Of a DNA stretch of 8,962 nucleotides, positions 1 through 7,002 are shown in pieces; the first letter of the stretch is position 1, and each line of letters begins with the position of its first letter. The notes beneath the pieces are model-generated. The model was not told the origin of the DNA, made no database searches, and saw only the letters and a program-made list of their open reading frames with translations. The stretch spans positions 1,161,847 to 1,170,808 of the forward strand of contig LATQ01000001.1 of assembly GCA_001017865.1 (NCBI GenBank), read 5' to 3'. Made by a program: the position numbers and the translations under genes. The DNA is from Rhodococcus sp. IITR03 (lineage in GTDB: Bacteria > Actinomycetota > Actinomycetes > Mycobacteriales > Mycobacteriaceae).

Positions 1-203
1 ACGACTTCGGGGGGGTGGGGGCGGCACCGCGACCGGCACCTGCGGCGGTACCAGACGCGGCGTCCACGGGTCGTCCTGCGCGGTCGCGACATGCAGTTGC
101 ACGGGCGTCGTCGTCTCGACCGAACCGCCCGACGAGCAGGCACCCGCACCAGTGCCGTCAGGGCGAGTGCCAGACCGAATCCACGAACCGTGTCGCTGGC
201 CAC
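1..203 (-). CDS. Small secreted lipoprotein, N-terminal part (runs off left edge)
   Basis: The gene is read leftward from a GTG at 203. The first ~19 residues (ASDTVRGFGLALALTALV) form a short basic N-terminus and a hydrophobic stretch. A lipobox-like AGAC followed by SSGGS appears once one missing G near 146-147 is restored. The mature part then reads ETTTPVQLHVATAQDDPWTP and turns proline-rich (VPPQVPVAVPPPPP). The architecture is that of an exported lipoprotein anchored by the acylated cysteine, with a Thr/Pro linker before a domain lying outside the window. The lipobox is not ideal, with Ala rather than Leu at -3. The DPWTP segment before a Pro-rich stretch resembles actinobacterial DUF6777-type lipoproteins, but this is a weak recollection. 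The frame over the seven-G run at 9-15 is uncertain. The start lies 9 nt after the epoxide hydrolase stop, so the two could be co-transcribed, but a TAGCAT -10-like box six bases upstream suggests its own leaderless promoter. Confidence 0.6.
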   Translation of the reverse strand, partial: MASDTVRGFGLALALTALVRVPARRAVRSRRRRPCNCMSRPRRTTRGRRVWYRRRCRSRCRPHPPEV

Positions 204-209
204 GCCGCC

Positions 210-215
210 ATGCTA
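210..215 (-). promoter_or_regulatory. Putative -10 box for a leaderless lipoprotein transcript
   Basis: On the minus strand TAGCAT fits the actinobacterial TAnnnT -10 pattern and is followed by six bases and then the GTG start at 203. Transcription would therefore begin at or next to the start codon. No Shine-Dalgarno sequence is evident. The box overlaps the TAG stop codon of the upstream hydrolase gene. The call is inferred from spacing alone. Confidence 0.35.
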
Positions 216-1218
216 GGTCGATGATCGCCGGTGAAAGTGCTGTTCGGCGGTTCTCGTCGGTATCCGGATCCCGGAGAGGAAACGCAGGAGAAGGTCGTTC
301 ACCTCGTCGCGACGTTCCATCTGCACGAAATGCCCCGCGCCCTCGAGCAGGTGGACACCGCGCAGATCGGGGACGAAGGCACGCATCCGTTCGAGCGCCG
401 ACGAACCCGACATCGCGACGACGGGATCCCGGTCGCCCGCCACGAACAGCGTCGGTACCTGCACCTTCGCGCCCTCGTAGGGACGCGACGCCTCCCAGTT
501 GGCGTCGTAGGCGCGGTACCAGGACAGACCTCCACCGAATCCGGTGCGGGCGAACTCGGCCGCGTAGTACGCGAGTTCGTCGTCGCCGAGCCAATCCCAC
601 GGCAGCTCGGGAGCGGTGGGCAGCACGTCGAGATATCCGCGTCCCTCGGACGGATGCGACCACACGTCGAGATAGCGGTATCCGCCCGACAGCGCGAAGA
701 ACAACCGCTGCAGGAATTCGCGCGGGCGGGGATCGAATTCCGCCTCCGCGGCTCCCGGTTCCTGGAAGTAGTGGAGGTGGAGGAAGTGCTTGTCGGCGAG
801 ACCGCGGAAGATCTCGCTGGGTCGCGCGGGCATCCGGTCGGGCGAGTAGGGCACGGCGAGCAGGACGAGACCGGCGACGCGATCCGGATGTCGCAGCGCC
901 GTCGTCCACGCGACGGGCGCACCGAAGTCGTGACCGACCACGACCGCGCTGTCGATCTCGAGGACGTCGAGCAGTCGGACGAGGCGATCGGCGACCGCGC
1001 CGTTCGTGTACTCCTCGACCTTCCGGGGCCGGTCGGTCCGGCCGTAGCCGGGCATGTCGGGGGCGACGGCACGGTAGCCGGCGCGACGAGCGGCGCGAAC
1101 TGGTGCCGGTAGCTGTACCCCAGGCCGGGGAATCCGTGGCACATGACGACCGCGGGTCCGTCGCCCGATCGTCGATGTTCCACGTGAAACCATCGACCTC
1201 GACGATGCGGCCGTCCAT
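213..1218 (-). CDS. Epoxide hydrolase-family alpha/beta hydrolase (frameshifted)
   Basis: The reconstructed protein is about 335 residues, normal for this family. The oxyanion motif HGFPG is at about 28-32. The nucleophile elbow is GHDFG with Asp98; an aspartate here is characteristic of epoxide hydrolases, whereas lipases and esterases have serine. Lid tyrosines are likely Tyr151 (HYFQEPG) and Tyr235 (SWYRAYDANWE). The charge relay is probably Asp265 (AGDRDPV) and His297 (GAGHFVQ). Such enzymes open epoxides by an Asp-ester intermediate; the substrate here is unknown. A haloalkane dehalogenase is less likely because of the paired lid tyrosines. The ATG at 1218 shares one base with the ksi-like stop (TGATG), indicating translational coupling. 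Two apparent one-base losses, near 1190-1191 (GATGG for GATGGG) and 1080-1084, break the frame. The C-terminal ~15 residues after LSGI look like an unusual extension. Confidence 0.85.
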
Positions 1219-1600
1219 CAGGAGGCGGGGACGGTCTGCATGTCCTCCTGGCTCCAGAACGCCTCATGCTCGTGATCCTCGCGTCGTCGTCGAAGGTCAT
1301 CACGTCGACGACCTCCATGATCAGATCCTGCTCACCCAGGTGCGTGACCAGACGGAACACGAAAGCGGCGTTGCTCTCCGCGATCTTGAGGGTGATCAGC
1401 TCACCGGTCTGCGCGAGCGGTTCAACCACGCCGTAGAACTCGCGGATCTCGGCCTCGGTGGCGCGGACCGGCGTGCCGACCGGATCCTCGACCGTCGCGC
1501 CCGGCGCGTACAGGGCGAGGACATCGTCGACGGTGCCCGAGGCCACGGACTTCACATAGTTCTCGACGGTGGCGCGGATCGCGTCCCGACTCGGTGCCAT
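1218..1600 (-). CDS. Ketosteroid delta-isomerase homologue, SnoaL/NTF2-like fold (frameshifted)
   Basis: The reconstructed protein has 127 residues, the length of bacterial 3-oxo-delta5-steroid isomerase (125 in Comamonas testosteroni). The three catalytic positions of that enzyme are matched: Tyr15 in ENYVKS (Tyr14), Asp39 in VEDPVG (Asp38) and Asp99 in EVVDVMTF (Asp99). The flanking blocks also match, including EIREFY at 51-56 and ITSMRAFW near the C-terminus. It would move the delta-5 double bond of a 3-ketosteroid into conjugation, in the cytoplasm. A good ribosome binding site (AAGGAG, five bases before the ATG at 1600) fixes the start. One base is missing near 1262-1263 (ATGAGGCG where ATGAGGGCG restores the last 14 residues), and the stop then overlaps the hydrolase start. 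A KstR-type operator lies upstream. NTF2-like proteins vary in function, but retention of all catalytic residues supports isomerase activity. Confidence 0.85.
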
Positions 1601-1605
1601 GAGAT

Positions 1606-1611
1606 CTCCTT
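1606..1611 (-). promoter_or_regulatory. Ribosome binding site of the ksi-like gene
   Basis: AAGGAG on the minus strand, five bases before the ATG at 1600, is a near-ideal Shine-Dalgarno sequence. It selects this ATG over longer in-frame upstream possibilities. Confidence 0.8.
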
Positions 1612-1621
1612 CGTTCGAATC

Positions 1622-1635
1622 TGGAACACGTTTCA
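1622..1635. promoter_or_regulatory. KstR-type operator
   Basis: TGGAACACGTTTCA matches the published KstR consensus TnnAACnnGTTnnA at every fixed position. KstR is the TetR-family repressor of cholesterol catabolism in mycobacteria and rhodococci and is released by a steroid-derived CoA thioester. The site lies 22 bp upstream of the ksi-like ATG and just downstream of a weak TACCGT -10 candidate (1641-1646, minus strand), where a bound repressor would block transcription. The neighbouring steroid-isomerase homologue makes chance less likely. It could in principle also affect the divergent lipase gene at 1744. Confidence 0.65.
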
Positions 1636-1743
1636 ATTCGACGGTAGTGGGCCGGATCCGTGGATGCACTCGCGATTCCCACTCGGAAGACCCCGCGGCG
1701 GAGGACGATGACATCGCCATCACCCGGAACGATCGGAGACCCG

Positions 1744-2570
1744 ATGATCGACGCTGTCGCCTTCACCCTCGACGGACACGCCGGCGCCCTCGCGGCCCGC
1801 ACGTGGGTCGGTGAGACCCCGCGCTACGTGGTGCTGTTGTGCCACGCTACGGCGAGCACTGCGGACGCTACGAGTACGTGGCCGCGCGCCTCGTCGCCGA
1901 CGGCGCCGCCGTCTACGCGGTGGACCACATCGGTCACGGTCTCAGCGACGGCGAGCGCGTCCTCATCGACGACTTCGAGAAGGTGGTCGACGACTTCCGT
2001 CTGCTCGATCTCACGGCGCGCCGCGAGCATCCCGACCTGCCGGTCGTGCTCGTCGGACACTCGATGGGCGGCATGATCGCCGCCCGGTACGCGCAGCGAT
2101 ACGGCTCGGAACTGGCCGCGGTGGTTCTGTCCGGCCCGGTCCTCGGCAGGTGGGCGGCCGTCGACGCCCTGCTCACGGCCGAAGAGATCCCCGATACCCC
2201 CATCGATCCGTCCACCCTCTCCCGCGATCCCGAGGTGGGTCGCGCCTATGTGGCCGACCCGCTCGTCTGGCACGGCCCGTTCAAGCGCACCACCGTGCAG
2301 GCACTGAAGACCTGCATCGACACGATCACCGCCGCCGGTGCCATCGACGACGTGCCCGTGCTGTGGTTGCACGGCGAGGACGATCGACTGGTTCCCCTCG
2401 ACGGCACCGCCACCGGATGGTCGTCACTGGCAGGTCGCGGGTCGTCGTCGAAGACCTATCCCGAGGCACGGCACGAGATCTTCAACGAGACGAACCGGGA
2501 CGAGGTCCTGGGCGATGTCGTCGACTTCGTCGGCGCGCACATCCGCCCTCTCGAGACTCTCGAGGATTGA
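1744..2570 (+). CDS. Monoacylglycerol lipase-type alpha/beta hydrolase (frameshifted)
   Basis: The reconstructed protein has 275 residues, the usual size for actinobacterial monoacylglycerol lipases such as Rv0183 of Mycobacterium tuberculosis. The oxyanion motif HGYGEH is at about 34-39, the nucleophile elbow GHSMGG has Ser107, the acid is probably Asp214 (HGEDDRLVP) and the base is His244 (EARHEIFNE). The family releases glycerol and a fatty acid from monoglycerides during lipid turnover. The ATG at 1744 has GGAGA four bases upstream. Only one break is seen: a single G is missing beside 1846 (CACGCTAC for CACGGCTAC), moving the oxyanion motif and everything after it into the next frame. A GTG in the new frame could restart translation, but the resulting protein would lack the N-terminal strands and the start of the HGYGEH motif. 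It is divergent from the ksi-like operon; no functional link between them is shown. Confidence 0.88.
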
Positions 2571-2628
2571 AGCCGACCGCGTCTGGCTACCCCAAGCCAT
2601 GGGGCCGTCCCCTTCGTGTCCCGTACGG

Positions 2629-2634
2629 AAGGAG
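2629..2634 (+). promoter_or_regulatory. Ribosome binding site deciding the start of the CsbD-like gene
   Basis: AAGGAG abuts the ATG at 2635, too close to serve it. The in-frame GTG at 2641 is six bases downstream, a normal spacing, so GTG 2641 is preferred as the start. Confidence 0.6.
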
Positions 2635-2640
2635 ATGACC

Positions 2641-3229
2641 GTGGTCGAAGACAGCCCATCCGACAGGCTCGCCCTGGTCCGGCCGACAAGGCACGCCTCG
2701 GGTTGAAGCAGACCGTGTTCGGCAAGGCGAAGGAGGTCGCCGGCGCTCTGACCGGCAACGACTCCCTCACTACCGAAGGCCGTCTCGAGCAGGAGCAGGC
2801 CCGGCAGACCAGGAAGGCCGACACCCTCTCGCACATGGCCGAGGCCGAGAGCGACGAGGCGGTCGAGCAGCTCGACGCCGTCCGCGAGGCCGGACAGCAG
2901 GAGCGCGAGGCCGTGCAGCAGCGGACCGACGCCGTCGAGTCGCAGGCCGAGCGGGAGGCACGGGTCCGCAAACAGGCCGCCGAGCTCGAACAAGAGGAGA
3001 ACATCGTCCGAGGGCGATCCGACGCCGCCCGCGAGGTCACGGCCGCGGAGCAGCAGGCACGCCGTGAGGAGAACGAGCAGGTCACGGATGCCGCCGCAGA
3101 GGTTGCGGCCGCCGACGAGGACACCGACGCGCCTCCCACGACGCCGAACGTGCACGCCTCCAGGCCGAGGAGGAACGTCGCAAGGCCGAAGCCCTCGAAC
3201 GGACGCTGACCGACGAGCCGGATCACTGA
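2641..3229 (+). CDS. CsbD-like stress protein with long coiled-coil extension (frameshifted)
   Basis: The reconstructed protein has about 196 residues. Residues ~24-51 (KQTVFGKAKEVAGALTGNDS and on to EGRLEQ) resemble the CsbD fold, a short domain of general-stress proteins with unknown biochemical role. Most CsbD proteins are only 60-70 residues; here the domain is followed by ~140 residues of Ala/Glu/Gln/Arg-rich sequence expected to form a long charged alpha-helix or coiled coil, ending TLTDEPDH. No signal peptide or membrane segment is seen, so it is probably cytoplasmic. Two apparent one-base losses occur: near 2672-2674 (GCCCTGG for GCCCCTGG) and near 3131 (GCGCC for GCGGCC). The first creates a stop at 2704-2706 in the original frame. 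It lies 70 bp after the lipase stop, in the same direction, and 59 bp before another coiled-coil gene, so the pair may be co-expressed. Confidence 0.7.
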
Positions 3230-3288
3230 CGAACACCACCGACATTCCCTACCGGAGCTGTACCCCCATCGAAGTTGGAGATGCGCCC

Positions 3289-3945
3289 ATGAACCTCGCC
3301 ACTCTGCCCAAGAGCGTTCTGCGACTGCAGTACAAGATCGCCCGCTTCCCGCTGGGATTGATCGAGCAGCAGTTGCGGTTCCTGCCCACCGACGCCCCGC
3401 CGCGCCTGATGTACGAGCGGGGGCTGGGCATGCTGGACGGCATCGTCGGCAGCGTGCTCGACGACCAGGAGATCGCCACGCGCGGGGCACTCGCCACCGA
3501 ACGTGCCGACGCGGTGAAGCGCGCGGAGAAGCTCGACGCTCAGGCCGCGCGAGAAGCGGGCGGCGGACGCCGAACTCCGCCGGACGCGTGAGCGGGCGAG
3601 GCCGAGCAGGAAGGCCACGACGCGACCAACGAGAAGGAGGTCCAGCAGGCCCGCGAACGCGCGCAGGAACGCGCGAAGCAGGCGGAGAAGGAAGCCGAGC
3701 AGAAGAAGGCCGCCGAGACCGCGAAGGCCGATCAGGAGGCCGCCGCGAAGCGCCGTGCCGCCGAGACGGCGAAGAAGAAGGACGAGGAGCGCATCCGCAA
3801 GGCCGAGGAGGAGGCCGCCGAGCCCGCCAAGATCTCCCTCAAGGATGCCGTCGCCAAGCAGCTCGAGGCGAAGGAGGCGGAGGAGCGCGCACACGATGCG
3901 GGCGAGGTCGCCGAGTTCGAGAAGATCGAACACAAGAACCCCTGA
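3289..3945 (+). CDS. Ala/Glu/Lys-rich coiled-coil protein of unknown function
   Basis: About 218 residues. Residues 1-60 are a compact, moderately hydrophobic domain (KSVLRLQYKIARFPLGLIEQ, then LPTDAPPRLMYERGLGMLDG). The remainder is a long charged helix of A, E, K, R and Q ending FEKIEHKNP. Homologues in Rhodococcus and mycobacteria are, as I recall, often labelled 'IF2 family translation initiation factor'. That name reflects low-complexity resemblance only, since no GTPase motif (GxxxxGK[ST]) is present. The ATG at 3289 has GGAG eight bases upstream. Frame 0 closes at a TGA at 3589-3591. The helix continues through 3550-3600 in a second frame (ADAELRRTRERA) and returns to the first frame at about 3602, so two compensating indels flank this segment. 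Function is unknown; a structural or stress role alongside the CsbD-like neighbour is only a guess. Confidence 0.65.
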
Positions 3946-3990
3946 GCGAGAAGCACTCTCGGTGAAATCCGAGCGCACAGCACAGACGAC

Positions 3991-4023
3991 GAGACCCCGG
4001 TGCATCCGGTGCACCGGGGTCTC
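3991..4023. terminator. Strong hairpin between convergent genes, likely bidirectional terminator
   Basis: A perfect 14-bp stem (GAGACCCCGGTGCA pairing with TGCACCGGGGTCTC) encloses a five-base loop TCCGG. It lies 46 bp after the coiled-coil gene stop and 18 bp after the leuS stop, where both strands need termination. There is no U-tract on either side, as is common for GC-rich actinobacterial terminators. Confidence 0.8.
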
Positions 4024-4040
4024 GGCCGTCGGAAGTATTG

Positions 4041-6898
4041 CTACTTCACGACATTGACCATCTTGCCGGGAACCACGATCACCTTGCGTGGTGCGGCACC
4101 GCCGAGCAGGTCGGCGATCTTCTCGTCCGCGAGCGCAGCGGCCTCGATCGCGTCGGGCGTGGCGTCGGCGGGGACGGTGATGCGGCTGCGCACCTTGCCG
4201 TTGACCTGGATCGGGTACTCGACGCTGTCCTCGACGAGCCACTTCTCGTCGGCGACCGGGAACGGGCCGTGTGCAAGCGATTCGGTGTGTCCGAGACGCG
4301 ACCAGATCTCCTCGGCGAGGTGCGGGGCGACCGGGCCGAGCATGAGCACGAGCGGTTCGACGGCGCTGCGCGGCGCACCCGACGGGTACTGCTTCGTCAG
4401 GTGGTTCGTGTACTCGATGAGCTTGGCGATCGCCGTGTTGTCGCGCAGGTGGGTGAAGTCGTCGGACACACCCGCGACCGTCTTGTTGAGCGCCCGCAGC
4501 GTGTCGTCGCCGGGGGTGTCGTCGGTGACGCGCAGCGCGCCGCTCTCCTCCTCGACGACCAGACGCCACACGCGCTGCAGGAAGCGGTGCGCGCCGACGA
4601 CGTCCTTGGTCGCCCACGGACGCGACTGGTCGAGCGGACCCATCGACATCTCGTAGACGCGCAGGGTGTCGGCGCCGTACTCGTCGAAGATCTGGTCGGG
4701 GCTGACGGAGTTCTTGAGCGACTTGCCCATCTTCCCGTACTCGCGAGCGACCTCCTGCTCACCGTCCGGGCCGGTCCAGTAGAACGTGCCGTCGCGCTCG
4801 ACGACCTCCTCGGCCGGCACGTACACACCGCGCGAGTCGGTGTAGGCGTAGGCCTGGATGTAGCCTGGTTGAACAGGCGACGGTACGGCTCCGAGGAGGT
4901 GACGTAGCCGAGGTCGAAGAGCACCTTGTGCCAGAACCGCGCGTACAGCAGGTGCAGCACCGCATGCTCGACACCGCCGACGTAGAGATCGACGCCACCC
5001 GGGTCGTTCGGGCCGTGCAGTTCCGGCCGCGGGCCGGTCCAGTACGCCTCGTTCTCCTTGTCGCAGAAGGCTTCCGAATTGGTGGGGTCGATGTAGCGCA
5101 GCTGGTACCACGAGCTGCCGGCCCACTGCGGCATCACGTTGGTGTCGCGCGTGTAGCGCTTCAGGCCGTCGCCGAGATCGAGCTCGACGTTCATCCAGTC
5201 GACCGCCTTCGCGAGCGGCGGGGACGGTTCGGAATCGGCATCGTCCGGATCGAAGGAGACCGGCGCATAGTCCTCCACCTCCGGAAGTTCCACGGGCAGA
5301 GCGGATTCGGGCAGCGCATGGGCGCGTCCCTGCTCGTCGTAGACGATCGGGAAGGGCTCGCCCCAGTACCGCTGCCGCGCGAACAGCCAGTCGCGCAGCT
5401 TGTACTGGATGGTGCCGCGTCCGGCGCCGTCCTCTTCGAGTTTCGCGACGATCGTCTTCTTCGCCTCGGCGACGTCGAGACCGTCGAGCAGGCCGGAGTT
5501 CACCAGCACGCCGTCGCCGGTGTACGCCTCGGCGGTGACGTCCCGCCGGAGATGACCTCGCGGACGGGCAGGCCGAAGGCGGTCGCGAACTCCCAGTCGC
5601 GCTGGTCGTGGCCGGGAACGGCCATGATCGCGCCGGTACCATAGCCGGTGAGGACGTAGTCGGCGATGAAGATCGGCAGTCGCTCACCGTTGACCGGGTT
5701 CACGGCGTAGGCGCCGAGGAACACACCGGTCTTCTCCTTCGACTCCTGCCGCTCGAGATCGGACTTCGCGGCGATCGACGCGCGGTAGGCCGCGACCGCG
5801 GAAGCCGGATCGGCGGCGCCGCCGGGTCCAGCGCTCGTCGACACCCTCGGGCCAGGACGCACCGACGATCCGGTCGACGAGTTCGTGCTCGGGAGCGAGG
5901 GTCACGTAGCTGGCACCGAACAGGGTGTCGGGCCGGGTCGTGAACACCTCGATCGCCGAATCGTGGTCGGCGACGGCGAACTTCACCTGAGCGCCGTGCG
6001 AGCGCCCGATCCAGTTGCGCTGCATGGACTTGACCTTGTCGGTCCAGTCCAGGTGCTCGAGATCGTCGATCAGGCGGTCGGAGTAGGCGGTGATCCGCAT
6101 CATCCACTGGCGCAGGTTCTTCCGGAAGACCGGGAAGTTGCCGCGCTCGGAGCGGCCGTCGGCCGTGACCTCCTCGTTAGCGAGCACCGTGCCCAGACCC
6201 GGGCACCAGTTGACGAGCGAATCCGACCGGTAGACCAGGCGGTACGAGTCGATGACGTCGGCGCGCTCACCCTCCGACAGCGACGCCCAGTCGCGTCCGT
6301 CCTCGAGACGACGCGTGCCGTCGGCGAATTCGGCCTCGAGTTCGGAGATGCGACGCGCCCGGCCGGCCTCGCGGTCGTACCAGGCGTTGTAGATCGTCAG
6401 GAAGATCCACTGCGTCCAGCGGTAGAAGTCGACGTCGGTCGTCGCGACCGAGCGACGCTCGTCGTGCCCGAGACCGAGTCGGGAGAGCTGCCGCTTCATG
6501 TTCCCGATGTTGGCCTCGGTGGTCGTGCGCGGGTGCGTGCCCGTCTGCACGGCGTACTGCTCGGCCGGCAGGCCGAAGGCGTCGTAACCGAGGGTGTGCA
6601 GCACGTTGCGGCCCTGCATGCGGTTGAAGCGCGCGTACACGTCGGTGGCGATGTACCCGAGCGGGTGCCCCACGTGCAGGCCCGAGCCCGAGGGGTACGG
6701 GAACATGTCCTGCACGAACAGCTTGTCGGAGGGCACCTCGCCCGCGAGATCGCCCACCGGATTGGGAGCGTGGAAGGTGCCGCGCTCGCGCCAGAGCTCC
6801 TGCCAGCGCTGCTCGATCCGCCCCGCGAGCTCGGCGGTGTACCGATGCTGCGGAGTGCTGCCGGGTTCGTGCTGGGAGGTCTGTTCGGGACGGGTCAC
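4041..6898 (-). CDS. leuS: Leucyl-tRNA synthetase (three apparent frameshifts)
   Basis: Class I aminoacyl-tRNA synthetase charging tRNA-Leu with leucine in the cytoplasm; essential. The reconstructed length is ~950 residues, close to the ~970 of the mycobacterial enzyme. The HIGH-type motif is HVGH (~75-78, in [16 protein letters not shown]). The editing (CP1) domain shows TTRPDTLFG and [19 protein letters not shown]. The KMSKS-type loop is KMGKS, encoded at 4719-4733. The C-terminal domain has [14 protein letters not shown] and [10 protein letters not shown]. Breaks occur at 5824-5826 (one extra base on the coding strand, or two lost), 5542-5544 (one G lost in GGCGGGGAC) and 4864-4865 (one G lost in CAGGGCTAC). 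Protein similarity resumes immediately after each, so the gene is probably intact in the organism. The start is GTG 6898, with a GATAGT box seven bases upstream; GTG 6907, three codons earlier, is the alternative. Confidence 0.95.
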
Positions 6899-6905
6899 GG
6901 TGATC

Positions 6906-6911
6906 ACTATC
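6906..6911 (-). promoter_or_regulatory. Possible -10 box of leuS
   Basis: On the minus strand GATAGT (four of six matches to TATAAT) is followed by seven bases and the GTG at 6898, the spacing expected of a leaderless transcript. No convincing -35 element and no T-box leader (no AGGGTGGNACC-type sequence) is seen between leuS and the divergent gene. Confidence 0.3.
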
Positions 6912-6969
6912 TACTCGGCCGGGCGTGTGAGTGCTCCCACCAGGTAGAACGTGCCCGCACCCGAGCAGA

Positions 6970-6985
6970 CCGGTGGCACCACCGG
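6970..6985. repeat. Short inverted repeat in the leuS/SdpI-like divergent promoter region
   Basis: CCGGTGG and CCACCGG flank a two-base centre. The repeat lies immediately upstream of the -10 candidate at 6991-6996, where a -35 element or a dimeric repressor site would lie. It could be an operator or chance in GC-rich DNA. Confidence 0.3.
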
Positions 6986-6990
6986 CCGCG

Positions 6991-6996
6991 TATCCT
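6991..6996 (+). promoter_or_regulatory. Putative -10 box for a leaderless SdpI-like gene
   Basis: TATCCT fits TAnnnT and ends six bases before the GTG start at 7003. There is no Shine-Dalgarno sequence. The geometry matches that of the lipoprotein gene at the left end and of the regulator at 8182. Confidence 0.45.
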
Positions 6997-7002
6997 GGTC
7001 GG

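Noticed and set aside
152..1711. 519-codon plus-strand open frame
   Set aside because: Its product is Arg/Pro-rich with no domain. It lies antisense to the ksi-like and hydrolase genes, whose motifs are clear, and is an effect of high GC content.
2590..2604. CCCC-AAGCCAT-GGGG as terminator of the lipase gene
   Set aside because: The stem is only four base pairs and does not extend; it is expected by chance at this GC content.
2635..2637. ATG start for the CsbD-like gene
   Set aside because: AAGGAG directly abuts this codon, leaving no spacer; GTG 2641 has normal spacing.
2571..2640. Alternative sigma factor (SigB/SigF-type) promoter for the CsbD-like gene
   Set aside because: GGCTAC at 2585-2590 only loosely resembles GGGTAT and no GTTT box is found at the right distance.
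3289..3945. Translation initiation factor IF-2 domain
   Set aside because: No GTP-binding motifs; the resemblance is only to the charged low-complexity N-terminal region of IF-2.
4038..4907. Long plus-strand open frames opposite leuS (also 5885-7072)
   Set aside because: They are complements of leuS codons; the products are low-complexity and leuS motifs on the minus strand are unambiguous.
4041..6898. leuS as a real pseudogene or programmed frameshift
   Set aside because: The gene is essential, three independent shifts occur in G/C runs, no slippery heptamer with a downstream structure is apparent, and eight genes in the window show the same error type.
6908..7002. T-box riboswitch before leuS
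   Set aside because: No T-box sequence, antiterminator or specifier loop can be found in the short upstream region.
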